Notes: generated by a model not told the origin, from the sequence alone. A stretch of DNA of 64,000 nt from Pseudomonas sp. C1C7 (GCF_013359595.1 NZ_JABFMP010000003.1:248001-312000), one strand, 5' to 3'; shown: positions 55,275 to 64,000, numbered from the stretch's first letter. Made by a program: numbers and translations.

Positions 55275-56417
55275 ATGCGTTGGGCGACGTATTTCGCCGT
55301 GTTGGCGTCTGTCTTGAGTGTCGGCCTGGCCCTGGGCGTCAGCATGCCGCTGGTGTCGTTTCGCCTGGAAAGCTGGGGCTATGGCTCGTTTGCAATCGGC
55401 GTGATGGCGGCGATGCCAGCCATCGGCGTGCTGCTGGGCGCGAAGATTTCCAGTCACCTGGCGGCGCGCTTCGGCACGGCCAACCTGATGCGCCTGTGTC
55501 TGTGGGGCGGGGCGCTGTCCATCGGTTTGCTGGCGCTGTTGCCGAGCTATCCGGTGTGGCTGACCCTGCGCCTGATGATCGGCGTGGTCCTGACCCTGGT
55601 GTTCATCCTCGGCGAGAGCTGGATCAACCAGCTGGTGGTCGAGCAATGGCGCGGGCGACTGGTGGCGCTGTACGGCAGCAGCTACGCGCTCAGCCAGTTG
55701 GCCGGACCGATTCTGCTGGGCGTGCTGGGCACCGAACATGATTACGGATTCTGGGTAGGCGTCGGTCTGCTGGTGGCGTCGCCGTTCCTGTTGCTCGGGC
55801 GCAGCGGCGCGCCCAGCAGCGAAGCCTGCAGCGTGACCTTTGGGGATTTGTTCAGCTTCTGCCGCGGTCTGCCGGCGATCGGCTGGGCGGTGTCGCTGTT
55901 CGCCGCCTTCGAAGCGATGATCCTGACCTTGTTGCCGGTGTATTGCCTGCAGCAAGGCTTTACCACGCAAATCGCCCTGGCGATGGTCAGCACCGTGGTG
56001 GTGGGGGATGCCCTACTGCAACTGCCCATCGGCGCCCTGGCGGATCGCATGTCGCGGCGCTCCCTGTTCACAGGCTGCGCAGTCGTTCTGTTGATATCGA
56101 GCCTGGCCATCCCGCTGCTGCTCGACACCCTGCTGATCTGGCCGTTGTGGGTGCTGTTTGGCGCCAGTGCTGGCGGTCTGTTCACCTTGTCACTGATCCT
56201 GATCGGCGAGCGTTATCGCGACGACGCGCTGGTTCGGGCCAATGCGCACATTGCGCAGTTGTGGGGAATAGGCTGTCTGCTGGGGCCGTTGATTGCCGGG
56301 GCGGGCAGCCAGTGGATCAGCGGGCATGCGTTGCCGTTGCTGATGGCGGCGGGGGCGTTCGGGTTGGTGATTCTGGTGTCGCGGCAGGGCGCGTTCGGGT
56401 CGGTGCAGCCGGCGTAA
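55275..56417 (+). CDS. Major facilitator superfamily transporter (YcaD-like)
   Basis: 380 aa with 12 predicted membrane segments. The MFS loop 2-3 motif is LLGAKISSHLAARFG, and the second half repeats it as LPIGALADRMSRRS. The YcaD-like subgroup has no known substrate. Begins 148 bases after kauB, with a hairpin and REP between, so it may be separately transcribed. Confidence 0.9.
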   Translation: MRWATYFAVLASVLSVGLALGVSMPLVSFRLESWGYGSFAIGVMAAMPAIGVLLGAKISSHLAARFGTANLMRLCLWGGALSIGLLALLPSYPVWLTLRLMIGVVLTLVFILGESWINQLVVEQWRGRLVALYGSSYALSQLAGPILLGVLGTEHDYGFWVGVGLLVASPFLLLGRSGAPSSEACSVTFGDLFSFCRGLPAIGWAVSLFAAFEAMILTLLPVYCLQQGFTTQIALAMVSTVVVGDALLQLPIGALADRMSRRSLFTGCAVVLLISSLAIPLLLDTLLIWPLWVLFGASAGGLFTLSLILIGERYRDDALVRANAHIAQLWGIGCLLGPLIAGAGSQWISGHALPLLMAAGAFGLVILVSRQGAFGSVQPA

Positions 56418-56421
56418 GAGC

Positions 56422-56499
56422 AAAAGATCGCAGCCTTCGGTGGCTCCTGCAGGTATGCACGAAATCCCCTGTAGGAGCTGCCGAAGGCTGCGATCTTTT
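56422..56499. repeat. Inverted repeat, GATCGCAGCC class
   Basis: AAAAGATCGCAGCCTTCGGT and onward plus an inverted copy ending GCGATCTTTT. Its right end touches the stop codon of the PLD gene. Between convergent MFS and PLD genes. Confidence 0.92.
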
Positions 56500-58067
56500 C
56501 AAAGCATCCGTTCAAGCCCCACGGTATTGCTGAACCAGGCATTGAAGCGCCGCCACCAGCTGCCAGGCTCCTTGGTCAGGGTGTGCATCTTGCCGTCGTC
56601 TTCGGTCACCCAGGCCAGCTGGCCATTCTCCAGTTTCACCTGATAACTCAAGGCCGGCGCCATGCCCTGTAGCGCCAGTTCGCGCACGCGGGCCGCGAGT
56701 TCCGGGCTGTCCACCAGCACGCCGACTTCGGTGTTCCACAGCACCGAGCGCGGGTCGAAGTTGAACGAGCCGATAAAGGCTTTCTGCTGATCGAAGACGA
56801 TCGCCTTGCTGTGCAGGCTCGAGTCGGAATCGCCGTAGGACTTGGTGGAAAATAGCCGAGGTCCGCTACCACCCTCATCCCCGGGCTGTCGGCGCAGTTC
56901 GAAAAGCTGCACACCGTGCTCCAGCAACGCCTTGCGATAAGGCGCATAGCCGCCATGCACCGCCGGCACGTCCGTGGCTTCCAGCGCATTGGTCAGCAAT
57001 CGCACCGACACCCCGGCATCGGCGCGTCCCGTCAGATACACCAGGCCCGGCTGGCCGGGTACGAAATAGGCCGACACCATGATCAGCTCCTTGCTGACCC
57101 CATTGAGCTCCGGCGCCAGCTGGGTAGTCAGCAGCAGTTGCGGGTCCGGCTCATCCTTGGCCAGCACCTTGCTCGGCGCGTCCCACAATGCCTGGTTCCA
57201 GGCCCAGATCAGTTCATTGCGCCAGATGTCCAGGCGCGGCTCGGTGGCGAACGCCATCAGTTGCTGATAGAGCGCGTGGTTCTGCTTGCGCGATTCTTCC
57301 AGGGACTGTTCCAGGCGGGTGCGGAAGTCTTGCAGGTCCTTGGCGGTCGGTTTGCTGGAGACGAACGCATCGATCGGCTTGCTCAGGGCGCTGTTCCAGT
57401 ACTGGTCGAAGCTGTGGCCCAACTGCTCGGCCACCGGGCCGACGCCCAGGATGTCGATGTCGGTGAAGTTCAGATTGGGCTCGGCATCGAAATACTCGTC
57501 CCCCAGATTGCGACCGCCGACGATGGCCATGCTGTTGTCGGCCAGCCACAGCTTGTTGTGCATGCGCCGGTGCTGCTGCGACAGGTTGAACAGTCTGCCT
57601 GTGGTGCGCGTCAGGCCCGTGCTGCGCCCGAGGTGCAAGGGGTTGAACACGCGAATCTGGATCTGCGGGTGGGCCGCCAGGGTAGCGATCGTGACGTCCT
57701 GGCCATCGCTGGTGGTGTCGTCGAGCAGGATGCGGATGCGCACGCCGCGGTCGGCGGCCTTGAGCAGTTCCTCCACCAGCATGCGCGTGCTGATGCCGTC
57801 ATGGACGATGTAGTACTGCAAATCGAGGCTGCCCTGGGCGTTGCGGATCAGCTCGGCGCGGGCGGTGAAGGCTTCAGTGCTGTCGGACAGCAGCCGAAAG
57901 CCGGATTTGCCTTCGTGGGTCGCGGCCTGGGCCTGGACCGAGCGGCCAAAGGCCGAAGCGCTCGCCGGCAGCGCCTGGCTCGGTTCGCGCTGCACGCCGT
58001 AGCTGGCACAGCCGCCGATGATCGAAGCAAGTAACACCAGAGCAAGCAGGGACTGTCTGACTATCAC
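56499..58067 (-). CDS. Phospholipase D-family lipoprotein with two HKD motifs
   Basis: 522 aa. GTG start with lipoprotein signal (LASIIGGC, Cys at about residue 20). Two HxKx4D motifs: HNKLWLADNSMAIVGGRN and HSKAIVFDQQKAFIGSFN, so one complete active site. Related to cardiolipin-synthase-like (ClsC-type) proteins; lipid remodelling in the envelope is likely, the exact substrate unknown. Followed on the same strand by nothing but a REPIN. Confidence 0.88.
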   Translation of the reverse strand: MIVRQSLLALVLLASIIGGCASYGVQREPSQALPASASAFGRSVQAQAATHEGKSGFRLLSDSTEAFTARAELIRNAQGSLDLQYYIVHDGISTRMLVEELLKAADRGVRIRILLDDTTSDGQDVTIATLAAHPQIQIRVFNPLHLGRSTGLTRTTGRLFNLSQQHRRMHNKLWLADNSMAIVGGRNLGDEYFDAEPNLNFTDIDILGVGPVAEQLGHSFDQYWNSALSKPIDAFVSSKPTAKDLQDFRTRLEQSLEESRKQNHALYQQLMAFATEPRLDIWRNELIWAWNQALWDAPSKVLAKDEPDPQLLLTTQLAPELNGVSKELIMVSAYFVPGQPGLVYLTGRADAGVSVRLLTNALEATDVPAVHGGYAPYRKALLEHGVQLFELRRQPGDEGGSGPRLFSTKSYGDSDSSLHSKAIVFDQQKAFIGSFNFDPRSVLWNTEVGVLVDSPELAARVRELALQGMAPALSYQVKLENGQLAWVTEDDGKMHTLTKEPGSWWRRFNAWFSNTVGLERML

Positions 58068-58127
58068 GTGGGATCGTTCCGATTGGCGGTCGCTGTTGGC
58101 ATATGGACGTTGGTATCCGCAGAAAGG

Positions 58128-59561
58128 TCAGTCGGTCAGCTCGTCGGTTTCAGCCAGCAGTTTGATCGCCGCGGCACCGACCTTGCGCACGGCTTCTTCG
58201 ATCTGTGCCGTTGGTTTGGCAGCGTAGTTCATGCGCAGGCAATTGCGGTATTTGCCCGAGGCGGAAAAGATGCTGCCGACGGCAATCTGTACGCCCTGAT
58301 CGTGCAGGTCACGATTCAGTTTCAGGGTGTCGAAGCCTTCCGGCAGCTCAACCCAGAGCATGAAGCTGCCTTGCGGACGGCTTGCCCGGGTGCCAGCGGG
58401 GAAGTAGCGGGTGACCCAATCGATCATCATGTCGCGATTGCGCTGATATTGCGTGCGCATCCGCCGCAAATGCGGTTCGAAGTGGCCGCTCTTGATGAAT
58501 TCGGCGATGGCGATCTGCGGCTGCGGCGCAGTGGAGCCGGTGCTGATGTACTTCATGTGCAGCACCCGTTCCAGATAGCGGCCAGGCGCTACCCAGCCGA
58601 TACGCAGGCCGGGGGCCAGGGTCTTGGAAAATGAACTGCACAGCAGGACGCGACCGTCCTCGTCGAAGGATTTGATCGTCCGCGGGCGCGGATAGGTGTA
58701 GGACAGTTCGCCATACACATCGTCCTCGATGATCGCCACGTCAAAACGCTGTGCGAGCGTCAACAACGCGCGTTTGCGCGACTCCGGCATGATGTAGCCC
58801 AGCGGGTTGTTGCAGTTGGGGGTCAACTGTATGGCCTTGATCGGCCACTGCTCCAAGGCCAGTTCCAGCGCATCGATGCTTATCCCGGTGAGTGGGTCGG
58901 TGGGGATTTCCAGGGCCTTCATGCCCAGGCCCTTGAGGGTCTGCATGGCGCCGTGAAAGCTGGGGGAGTCCACTGCCACGATGTCTCCCGGTTCGCAGAT
59001 GGCGCGGATGCTGGTGGACAGCGCTTCGTGGCAACCGGTGGTCACCACCAGGTCGCCGGGGCCTAGCTGGCAGCCGGAATCGAGCATCAGGCGGGCAATC
59101 TGTTCGCGCAGTTCGAGGTGGCCGTGGATATTGTCGTAATACAGGCCGGGCATGTCCTGGCGGCGGCTCAGTTGCGCCAGCCCGCGCAGCAGGGGCTTGA
59201 GGGTCGGGGTGGTGATGTCCGGCATGCCGCGGCCAAGCTGCACCACATCCTTGCGTGGCACCGCGCGGATCAGCTCCAGCACCTGATCCCACTGGGAGAT
59301 ATCCACAGGCCGCTGGGCGGGGCGACCCACCGCCGGCAGCTCCGGCAACTCGCGACTGACCGGCACGAAATAGCCCGATTTTGGTTTCGGCGTGGCCAGC
59401 CCGCTGTCTTCCAGCATGCGGTAGGCCTGCTGCACCGTGCTCAGGCTGACCCCGTGCTCCACGCTCAACGCCCGCACCGACGGCAGCCGGTCACCGGGGC
59501 GATAGAAGCCCTGTTCGATACGCGTGCCGAGCAGTTCGGCGAGGTTGACGTAGAGAGTCAT
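58128..59561 (-). CDS. MocR-type regulator (GntR helix-turn-helix plus aminotransferase domain), YjiR-like
   Basis: 477 aa. N-terminal GntR winged helix (residues about 1-70: RIEQGFYRPGDRLPSVRALS), a linker, then a fold-type I aminotransferase-like domain with NCNNPLGYIMPESRK and the PLP lysine in CSSFSKTLAPGLRIGW. MocR proteins sense PLP or amino-compound adducts and usually control a divergent gene, here the DUF1127 gene. E. coli YjiR has the same divergent DUF1127 neighbour, YjiS. Repeats fill the gap between them. Confidence 0.93.
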   Translation of the reverse strand: MTLYVNLAELLGTRIEQGFYRPGDRLPSVRALSVEHGVSLSTVQQAYRMLEDSGLATPKPKSGYFVPVSRELPELPAVGRPAQRPVDISQWDQVLELIRAVPRKDVVQLGRGMPDITTPTLKPLLRGLAQLSRRQDMPGLYYDNIHGHLELREQIARLMLDSGCQLGPGDLVVTTGCHEALSTSIRAICEPGDIVAVDSPSFHGAMQTLKGLGMKALEIPTDPLTGISIDALELALEQWPIKAIQLTPNCNNPLGYIMPESRKRALLTLAQRFDVAIIEDDVYGELSYTYPRPRTIKSFDEDGRVLLCSSFSKTLAPGLRIGWVAPGRYLERVLHMKYISTGSTAPQPQIAIAEFIKSGHFEPHLRRMRTQYQRNRDMMIDWVTRYFPAGTRASRPQGSFMLWVELPEGFDTLKLNRDLHDQGVQIAVGSIFSASGKYRNCLRMNYAAKPTAQIEEAVRKVGAAAIKLLAETDELTD

Positions 59562-59596
59562 GGCGCAGTCTCGATAGAGGTGATTCGGTTAACCAG

Positions 59597-59677
59597 TACA
59601 GATGGGGCGAAAAATCAGGATTCAGAGCCTGTGGCGGCAAATCTGTATGGAAATAATACAGTTTCGTTGGATCTGTA
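59597..59677. promoter_or_regulatory. Candidate MocR operator cluster
   Basis: In the 179-base divergent gap: TACAGAT at 59597-59603, CTGTAT-N7-ATACAG at 59643-59661, and ATCTGTA twice in direct repeat at 59641-59647 and 59671-59677 (30 bases apart, close to three helix turns). Mixed direct and inverted repeats are typical of MocR operators. The assignment is inference from position and repetition. Confidence 0.65.
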
Positions 59678-59740
59678 ATGCTTTTCGCCGTCCGCGCATC
59701 ATGAAACCTCTGGCTACCCAAGTAAACAGGAGCATTCAAG

Positions 59741-59986
59741 ATGAACGGTTTGAGCGATGTGCGGCTGACGTTACGCAGTCAGGAACTGGAGATCGGGCAG
59801 GAGGGCAATGCGCGCCATGCGGTGATGCGCAATGTGCGCTGCGACCTGAGTCGCTGGGACCTGTTCTGGCAGCGCCTGCACACGCGCAAGGCATTGTTGG
59901 CGCTGACGCCGGAGCAGCTCAAGGACATCGGGTTGACCCGTGAGCAGGCGCGGGAAGAGGGGCTCAAGCCGTTCTGGAGAGTTTGA
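59741..59986 (+). CDS. DUF1127 (YjiS-like) small protein
   Basis: 81 aa. The N-terminal 35 residues are variable; residues about 38-81 are the DUF1127 domain: SRWDLFWQRLHTRKALLALT, then QLKDIGLTREQAREEGLKPF and WRV. It is divergent from the MocR gene and probably its target. DUF1127 proteins are small arginine-rich proteins, some involved in RNA or phosphate metabolism in alpha-proteobacteria. AGGAG lies 8-9 bases before the start. Confidence 0.88.
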   Translation: MNGLSDVRLTLRSQELEIGQEGNARHAVMRNVRCDLSRWDLFWQRLHTRKALLALTPEQLKDIGLTREQAREEGLKPFWRV

Positions 59987-60001
59987 TTTCTGTGCTGGTC
60001 T

Positions 60002-60089
60002 TTCGGGCCTCTTCGCGAGCAAGCCTCGCTCCTGCAACGTTCTGGCGTGAACCCTGTAGGAGCGAGGCTTGCCCGCGAAGAGGCCCGAA
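60002..60089. repeat. REPIN with extended flanks
   Basis: Inverted REP 60012-60036 and forward REP 60055-60079, with pairing extended outward through GGGCCTC/GAGGCCC. Between convergent DUF1127 and the oxidoreductase. Confidence 0.93.
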
Positions 60090-60106
60090 TGTTCACCGCC
60101 AAATTT

Positions 60107-61399
60107 TCAGACCAACTCTTTAAGCCGATGCCACAACATCCCCAACGCCAACAACGGCGAACGCAAATGCTTGCCCCCCGGGAAGGTGATGTGCGGCACC
60201 TTGGCAAACAGATCGAACCCGCCGCTGTGCTGTCCGCTGATGGCCTCGGCCAGCAACTGGCCCGCCAGGTGCGTGGCATTCACCCCGTGACCTGAATAGG
60301 CCTGGGCGTAATACACGTTGGGATGGTCCTTGAGCCGGCCGATCTGCGGCAGGCGGTTGGCGCCGATGCCGATCATCCCGCCCCATTGGTAATCGATTCG
60401 CACGTCACCCAGCTGCGGGAACACCTCCAGCATCTTCGGTCGCATGTAGGCCGCGATGTCCTTCGGATCGCGACCCGAATAGTGGCAGGCACCGCCGAAC
60501 AGCAAGCGACGGTCCGCCGAGAGCCGGTAGTAGTCCAGCGCCACCCGTTGATCGCAGACCGCCATGTTCTGTGGCAGCAGCGAATGCGCCAGTTCCTCGC
60601 TCAACGGCTCGGTGGCGATGATGTAGCTGCCGGCGGGCAGGACCTTGCCGCTCAGCTCCGGATTCAGATCATTGAGGTAGGCGTTGCAGCCCAACACCAG
60701 GGTTTTGGCGCGTACCGAACCTTGAGCGGCATGTACCCGCACTTCAGGGCCGTAGTCGATACGGGTGACCGCCGAGTGTTCGAACAGCTTCACGCCGGAC
60801 AATTTCGCGGCGGCGGCTTCACCCAGCGCCAGATTCAACGGGTGCAGGTGACCGGAGCCCATGTCGATCAGACCTCCGACATACCGATCGGAACCGACCA
60901 CCGTATGCATTTCGTGAGGTTGCAGCAGGCGCGTTTCATGGCGATAACCCAAGCTGCGCAGTTCTTCGGCGTCTTCGGCGAAGCCTTCCAGGTCGCGGGG
61001 TTTGTTGGCCAGGTCGCAGTAGCCCCAGGTGAGGTCGCAGGGAATCTGAAAGCGCTCGATTCGTCGCCGGACGATCTCCACCGCTTCCAGGCCCATCAGC
61101 TTCATCTGGCGCACCCCGTCGGTGCCGATGATGTTGGCGAACTGATCAAGGCCGTGGCCGACCCCGCGAATCAGTTGCCCGCCGTTGCGGCCGCTGGCGC
61201 CCCAGCCGATCCTGCGGGCTTCGAGCAGCACCACGCTGAGCCCGCGTTCTACCAGTTCCAGCGCCGTATTCAGCCCCGAGAACCCGCCGCCGACCACGCA
61301 CACATCAGCCACCAAATCCCCCTTGAGCGCGGGGTGATCGAGCTGCTGCAAGCTGCTGGCGGCATAGTAGGAAGCAACGTGCGGGGCGCGGGCATTCAT
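60107..61399 (-). CDS. FAD-dependent amine oxidoreductase, gamma-glutamylputrescine oxidase-like
   Basis: 430 aa DAO-fold flavoprotein. FAD motif VCVVGGGFSGLNTALELVER at about residues 30-49, then GWGASGRNGGQL, and the C-terminal NVYYAQAYSGHGVNATHLAG. Length and motifs match PuuB (426 aa) and the PauB group of P. aeruginosa, which oxidise gamma-glutamylated polyamines; KauB would act next. Start 61399 is set by CAGGA upstream. Confidence 0.85.
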   Translation of the reverse strand: MNARAPHVASYYAASSLQQLDHPALKGDLVADVCVVGGGFSGLNTALELVERGLSVVLLEARRIGWGASGRNGGQLIRGVGHGLDQFANIIGTDGVRQMKLMGLEAVEIVRRRIERFQIPCDLTWGYCDLANKPRDLEGFAEDAEELRSLGYRHETRLLQPHEMHTVVGSDRYVGGLIDMGSGHLHPLNLALGEAAAAKLSGVKLFEHSAVTRIDYGPEVRVHAAQGSVRAKTLVLGCNAYLNDLNPELSGKVLPAGSYIIATEPLSEELAHSLLPQNMAVCDQRVALDYYRLSADRRLLFGGACHYSGRDPKDIAAYMRPKMLEVFPQLGDVRIDYQWGGMIGIGANRLPQIGRLKDHPNVYYAQAYSGHGVNATHLAGQLLAEAISGQHSGGFDLFAKVPHITFPGGKHLRSPLLALGMLWHRLKELV

Positions 61400-61543
61400 G
61401 CGCTTCATCCTGATTTTTATGTCTATGAGGGGGCGGAGCATAAGCCTGACCTCCAGAGCGGGCAACATCGGTCGGTTGCCACTGTCTGGATGGCTGCATT
61501 TCCCGCAAAATCATGGCGTATTTCGAAATCGGTTCTCCTTGCC

Positions 61544-61897
61544 ATGAGCTGCAACAGTCAGAAAATCCGCACCCTGCGCCAACAGATTCCCTCGTTCGAG
61601 TGCGTACCCGGCTGCCACGACTGCTGCGGCCCGGTGACCACCTCGCCGGAAGAAATGTCGCGCCTGCCGCGCAAGACCCGGGCCGAGCAGGATGCGGCGA
61701 TGGAAGAGCTCAACTGTGTGCACCTGGGGCCGAACGGTTGCACGGTGTATGAGGAGCGGCCACTGATCTGCCGGCTGTTCGGCACCACCCGGACCTTGCC
61801 TTGCCCCAATGGGCGGCGGCCGGTGGAGCTGATTCATCCGCGGGTGGAAAAGCAGATATTCGAGTACATGGCCTCGAATCGGCAGGTGCTGGTCTAA
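61544..61897 (+). CDS. YkgJ-family cysteine-cluster protein
   Basis: 117 aa with a zinc or iron-sulfur-type cysteine set: CVPGCHDCCGPV, then LNCVHLGPNGCTVYEERPLIC and a later LPCPNG. The family is found widely with unknown function. No strong ribosome-binding site is visible; an in-frame ATG at 61490 is an alternative start. The stop codon overlaps the next repeat. Confidence 0.82.
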   Translation: MSCNSQKIRTLRQQIPSFECVPGCHDCCGPVTTSPEEMSRLPRKTRAEQDAAMEELNCVHLGPNGCTVYEERPLICRLFGTTRTLPCPNGRRPVELIHPRVEKQIFEYMASNRQVLV

Positions 61898-61970
61898 AAG
61901 ATCGCAGCCTTCGGCAGCTCCTACAGGGTACGCATTCCAATGTAGGAGCTGCCGAAGGCTGCGATCTTTT
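61896..61970. repeat. Inverted repeat, GATCGCAGCC class
   Basis: AAAAGATCGCAGCCTTCGGC and onward with a perfect inverted copy ending GCGATCTTTT. The left end contains the last bases of the YkgJ stop codon. Between convergent ykgJ-like and lrp genes. Confidence 0.93.
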
Positions 61971-61975
61971 GATCT

Positions 61976-62464
61976 TCAATCCGGAATCGGCAAGCTCAAA
62001 CTCTCCTTTACCTCTTCCATCACGATATAGCTCTTGGATTCGCGCACATGGGGCAGCTTGAGCAGGATGTCCCCCAGCAGCTTGCGATAAGACGCCATCT
62101 CGGAAATCCGCGCCTTCACCAGGTAGTCGAAATCCCCCGACACCAGATGGCACTCCAGCACATGGGGCAATTTGAGCACCGCGCGCCGGAACTCCTCGAA
62201 CGTATCGCCGGACTTGTAGTCCAGGCTGATCTCCACGAACACCAGCAGGCTGCCCTTGAGGTGCTGCGGATTGAGCCGCGCGTTGTAGCCCATGATGATC
62301 CCTTCGCGCTCCAGGCGCCGTACCCGCTCGGTGCAGGGCGTGGTCGACAGCCCGACCTTTTCCCCAAGCTCGGTGAAGGAAATGCGCCCGTCCGCTTGCA
62401 GGATCCGCAGAATGGCGCGGTCGATCTTGTCCAGTTCCCGCTTGGTCTGAGTGTTGGTACGCAT
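61976..62464 (-). CDS. lrp: Lrp/AsnC family regulator of dadA
   Basis: 162 aa. Helix-turn-helix (RISFTELGEKVGLSTTPCTE) and a C-terminal RAM ligand domain (VLECHLVSGDFDYLVKARIS). Divergent from dadA, the position of the Lrp-type activator of dadAX in pseudomonads, which responds to alanine. Start 62464 (MRTNTQTKRELDKIDR) matches Lrp; GGAGG is about 11 bases upstream. Confidence 0.95.
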   Translation of the reverse strand: MRTNTQTKRELDKIDRAILRILQADGRISFTELGEKVGLSTTPCTERVRRLEREGIIMGYNARLNPQHLKGSLLVFVEISLDYKSGDTFEEFRRAVLKLPHVLECHLVSGDFDYLVKARISEMASYRKLLGDILLKLPHVRESKSYIVMEEVKESLSLPIPD

Positions 62465-62620
62465 AGGGGATGCGCCTCCGTGAAAAGGGTTTTTGCCGAG
62501 AATTGTCGCCAAATATAGGCGTTTATATAGTGAAAATCACTGAGGAATCTTTCTTACACTGCGCACATCTAAAGCTCTGTACTACACACGTCAGCGGTCA
62601 GCCGCGATGAGGATATGAAA
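62465..62620. promoter_or_regulatory. lrp-dadA divergent control region
   Basis: 156 bases with an AT-rich centre (about 62508-62565) where Lrp dimers would be expected to bind. It ends with GAGG spaced 8 bases from the dadA ATG at 62621. No exact sites can be assigned by eye. Confidence 0.55.
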
Positions 62621-63925
62621 ATGCGCGTTATGGTCTTGGGTAGCGGCGTCATCGGCACCACCAGTGCTTATTATCTGGCCCGTGCCGGGTTTGAAGTGGT
62701 GGTGGTCGACCGGCAGCCGGCTGCTGCCATGGAGACCAGTTTCGCCAACGCCGGCCAGGTTTCGCCCGGTTATGCCTCGCCGTGGGCCGCGCCAGGCGTG
62801 CCGCTCAAGGCCATCAAGTGGCTGCTGCAGCGCCACGCACCGCTGGCGATCAAGGCCACTGGCGACATCGACCAGTACCTGTGGATGGCCCAGATGCTGC
62901 GCAACTGCACCGCGAGCCGTTATGCGGTGAACAAGGAGCGCATGGTCCGTCTGTCCGAGTACAGCCGTGACTGCCTCGACGAACTGCGCGCTGAAACCGG
63001 CATCGAATACGAAGGCCGCAGCCTGGGCACCACCCAGCTGTTCCGCACCCAGGCTCAACTGGATGGCGCCGCGAAAGACATCGCCGTGCTCAAAGAGTCC
63101 GGCGTACCGTTCGAACTGCTCGACCGCGAAGGCATTGCCCGCGTCGAACCGGCCCTGGCCAGCGTCACCGATATCCTCTCCGGTGCCCTGCGTCTGCCGA
63201 ACGACCAGACCGGCGACTGCCAGATGTTCACCACCAAGCTCGCCGACATGGCTGCGAAGCTGGGCGTGGAATTCCGTTTTGGCCAGGACATTCAGCGCCT
63301 GGACTTCGCCGGCGATCGCATCAACGGTGTGTGGATCGACGGCAAGCTGGAAACCGCCGACCGCTACGTGCTGGCCCTGGGCAGCTACTCGCCGCAACTG
63401 CTCAAGCCGCTGGGCATCAAGGCACCGGTGTACCCGCTCAAGGGTTACTCCATGACCGTGCCGATCACCAACCCGGCGATGGCCCCGACTTCGACCATTC
63501 TGGACGAGACCTACAAGGTCGCGATCACCCGTTTCGACAACCGCATCCGCGTTGGCGGCATGGCGGAAATCGCTGGTTTCGACCTGTCGCTGAACCCGCG
63601 TCGCCGCGAAACCCTGGAGATGATCGTCAACGATCTGTATCCGCAGGGTGGCAACCTGGCCGAAGCCAGCTTCTGGACCGGCCTGCGTCCGACCACCCCG
63701 GACGGCACCCCGATTGTCGGCGGCACCGCGTTCAAGAACCTGTTCCTGAACACCGGTCACGGCACCCTCGGCTGGACCATGGCCTGTGGTTCGGGTCGCC
63801 TGCTGGCGGACCTGATGGCGAAGAAAAAGCCGCAGATCAGCGCCGAAGGCCTGGATATTTCCCGTTATGGCAACAAGCAACAGGAATCGGCGAAACACGT
63901 AAGCCCGGCGCCTGCTCACCAGTGA
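62621..63925 (+). CDS. dadA: D-amino acid dehydrogenase, small subunit
   Basis: 434 aa FAD enzyme oxidising D-alanine to pyruvate. FAD motif [19 protein letters not shown] at residues 5-23, [18 protein letters not shown], and [20 protein letters not shown] at the C-terminus. I take the second ATG (62621, MRVMVLGSG), because GAGG is 8 bases away and P. aeruginosa DadA starts so; an in-frame ATG lies two codons earlier. Confidence 0.97.
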   Translation: MRVMVLGSGVIGTTSAYYLARAGFEVVVVDRQPAAAMETSFANAGQVSPGYASPWAAPGVPLKAIKWLLQRHAPLAIKATGDIDQYLWMAQMLRNCTASRYAVNKERMVRLSEYSRDCLDELRAETGIEYEGRSLGTTQLFRTQAQLDGAAKDIAVLKESGVPFELLDREGIARVEPALASVTDILSGALRLPNDQTGDCQMFTTKLADMAAKLGVEFRFGQDIQRLDFAGDRINGVWIDGKLETADRYVLALGSYSPQLLKPLGIKAPVYPLKGYSMTVPITNPAMAPTSTILDETYKVAITRFDNRIRVGGMAEIAGFDLSLNPRRRETLEMIVNDLYPQGGNLAEASFWTGLRPTTPDGTPIVGGTAFKNLFLNTGHGTLGWTMACGSGRLLADLMAKKKPQISAEGLDISRYGNKQQESAKHVSPAPAHQ

Positions 63926-64000
63926 TCAGGTGCTGCTGGTGATAGCGCTTGCTTGAACCGGACTGCAAAATCCCTCTCCCGGCGCTACTGGCGGTTTACA
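63926..64000. other. Window end after dadA
   Basis: 75 bases with no gene or clear terminator. In P. aeruginosa a RidA-like gene and dadX follow dadA. Confidence 0.5.

Overview
The window is ordinary chromosomal DNA of a Pseudomonas of the fluorescens/putida type. The evidence is high GC with strongly GC-biased third codon positions, the aa3 oxidase cluster (coxB-coxA-ctaG-coxC-SURF1-ctaA) next to a SulP/carbonic-anhydrase pair, trpI divergent from trpBA, Crc, the algC-argB-dut-coaBC block, DadA with Lrp, and many Pseudomonas-type REP/REPIN repeats with a RAYT transposase. I see no prophage, integrative element, CRISPR array, rRNA or tRNA.

Layout. 1-9.3 kb: on the minus strand, aa3 cytochrome c oxidase and its assembly factors, then a SulP anion transporter. 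9.3-19.1 kb: a beta-carbonic anhydrase, an SOS-type radical SAM protein with a clear LexA box, a small EF-hand/dockerin-like orphan, a TpbA-like periplasmic phosphatase, prlC, a gamma-carbonic-anhydrase-like protein, a HAD phosphatase, a RAYT flanked by REPs, a lipoprotein aminopeptidase and two paralogous small lipoproteins. 19.1-25.4 kb: OsmC, a luciferase-like monooxygenase, two DUF1161 paralogues, dodecin, a DUF883 protein and trpI/trpBA. 25.5-27.1 kb: three poorly known small genes. 27.2-46.2 kb: HDOD protein, recG-oxyR, tonB-exbD-exbB, ridA, spoT-rpoZ, gmk, yicC, rph, gltS, crc/pyrE and argB. 46.2-64 kb: algC, dut, coaBC, radC, a peptide-binding protein, rpmBG, kauB, an MFS carrier, a PLD-family lipoprotein, a MocR regulator with a divergent DUF1127 gene, a PuuB-like oxidase, and lrp/dadA.

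How genes work together. The first block builds the aa3 terminal oxidase: subunits I-III, CtaG for CuB, SURF1 and heme A synthase for heme a/a3, and probably a divergent SCO-like copper protein. SulP plus carbonic anhydrase suggests bicarbonate handling. TonB-ExbB-ExbD powers outer-membrane uptake. OxyR-RecG joins peroxide response to fork repair. SpoT, RpoZ and Crc are global regulators. kauB and the PuuB-like oxidase are two steps of gamma-glutamylated polyamine catabolism. DadA and Lrp handle D-alanine.

The most interesting points are: a MocR/DUF1127 divergent pair with a repeat cluster between the genes; a CxxxC/His SCO-like protein in the cox assembly operon; a RAYT unit whose REP encodes the C-terminal tail of the neighbouring aminopeptidase; REPINs present in 11 of 16 convergent gaps and in none of 17 divergent gaps; an orphan EF-hand protein; and a junction that joins the trpBA neighbourhood to the recG neighbourhood without the replication-origin region that separates them in P. 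aeruginosa PAO1. I found no clear candidate for an entirely new multi-gene defence or metabolic system.
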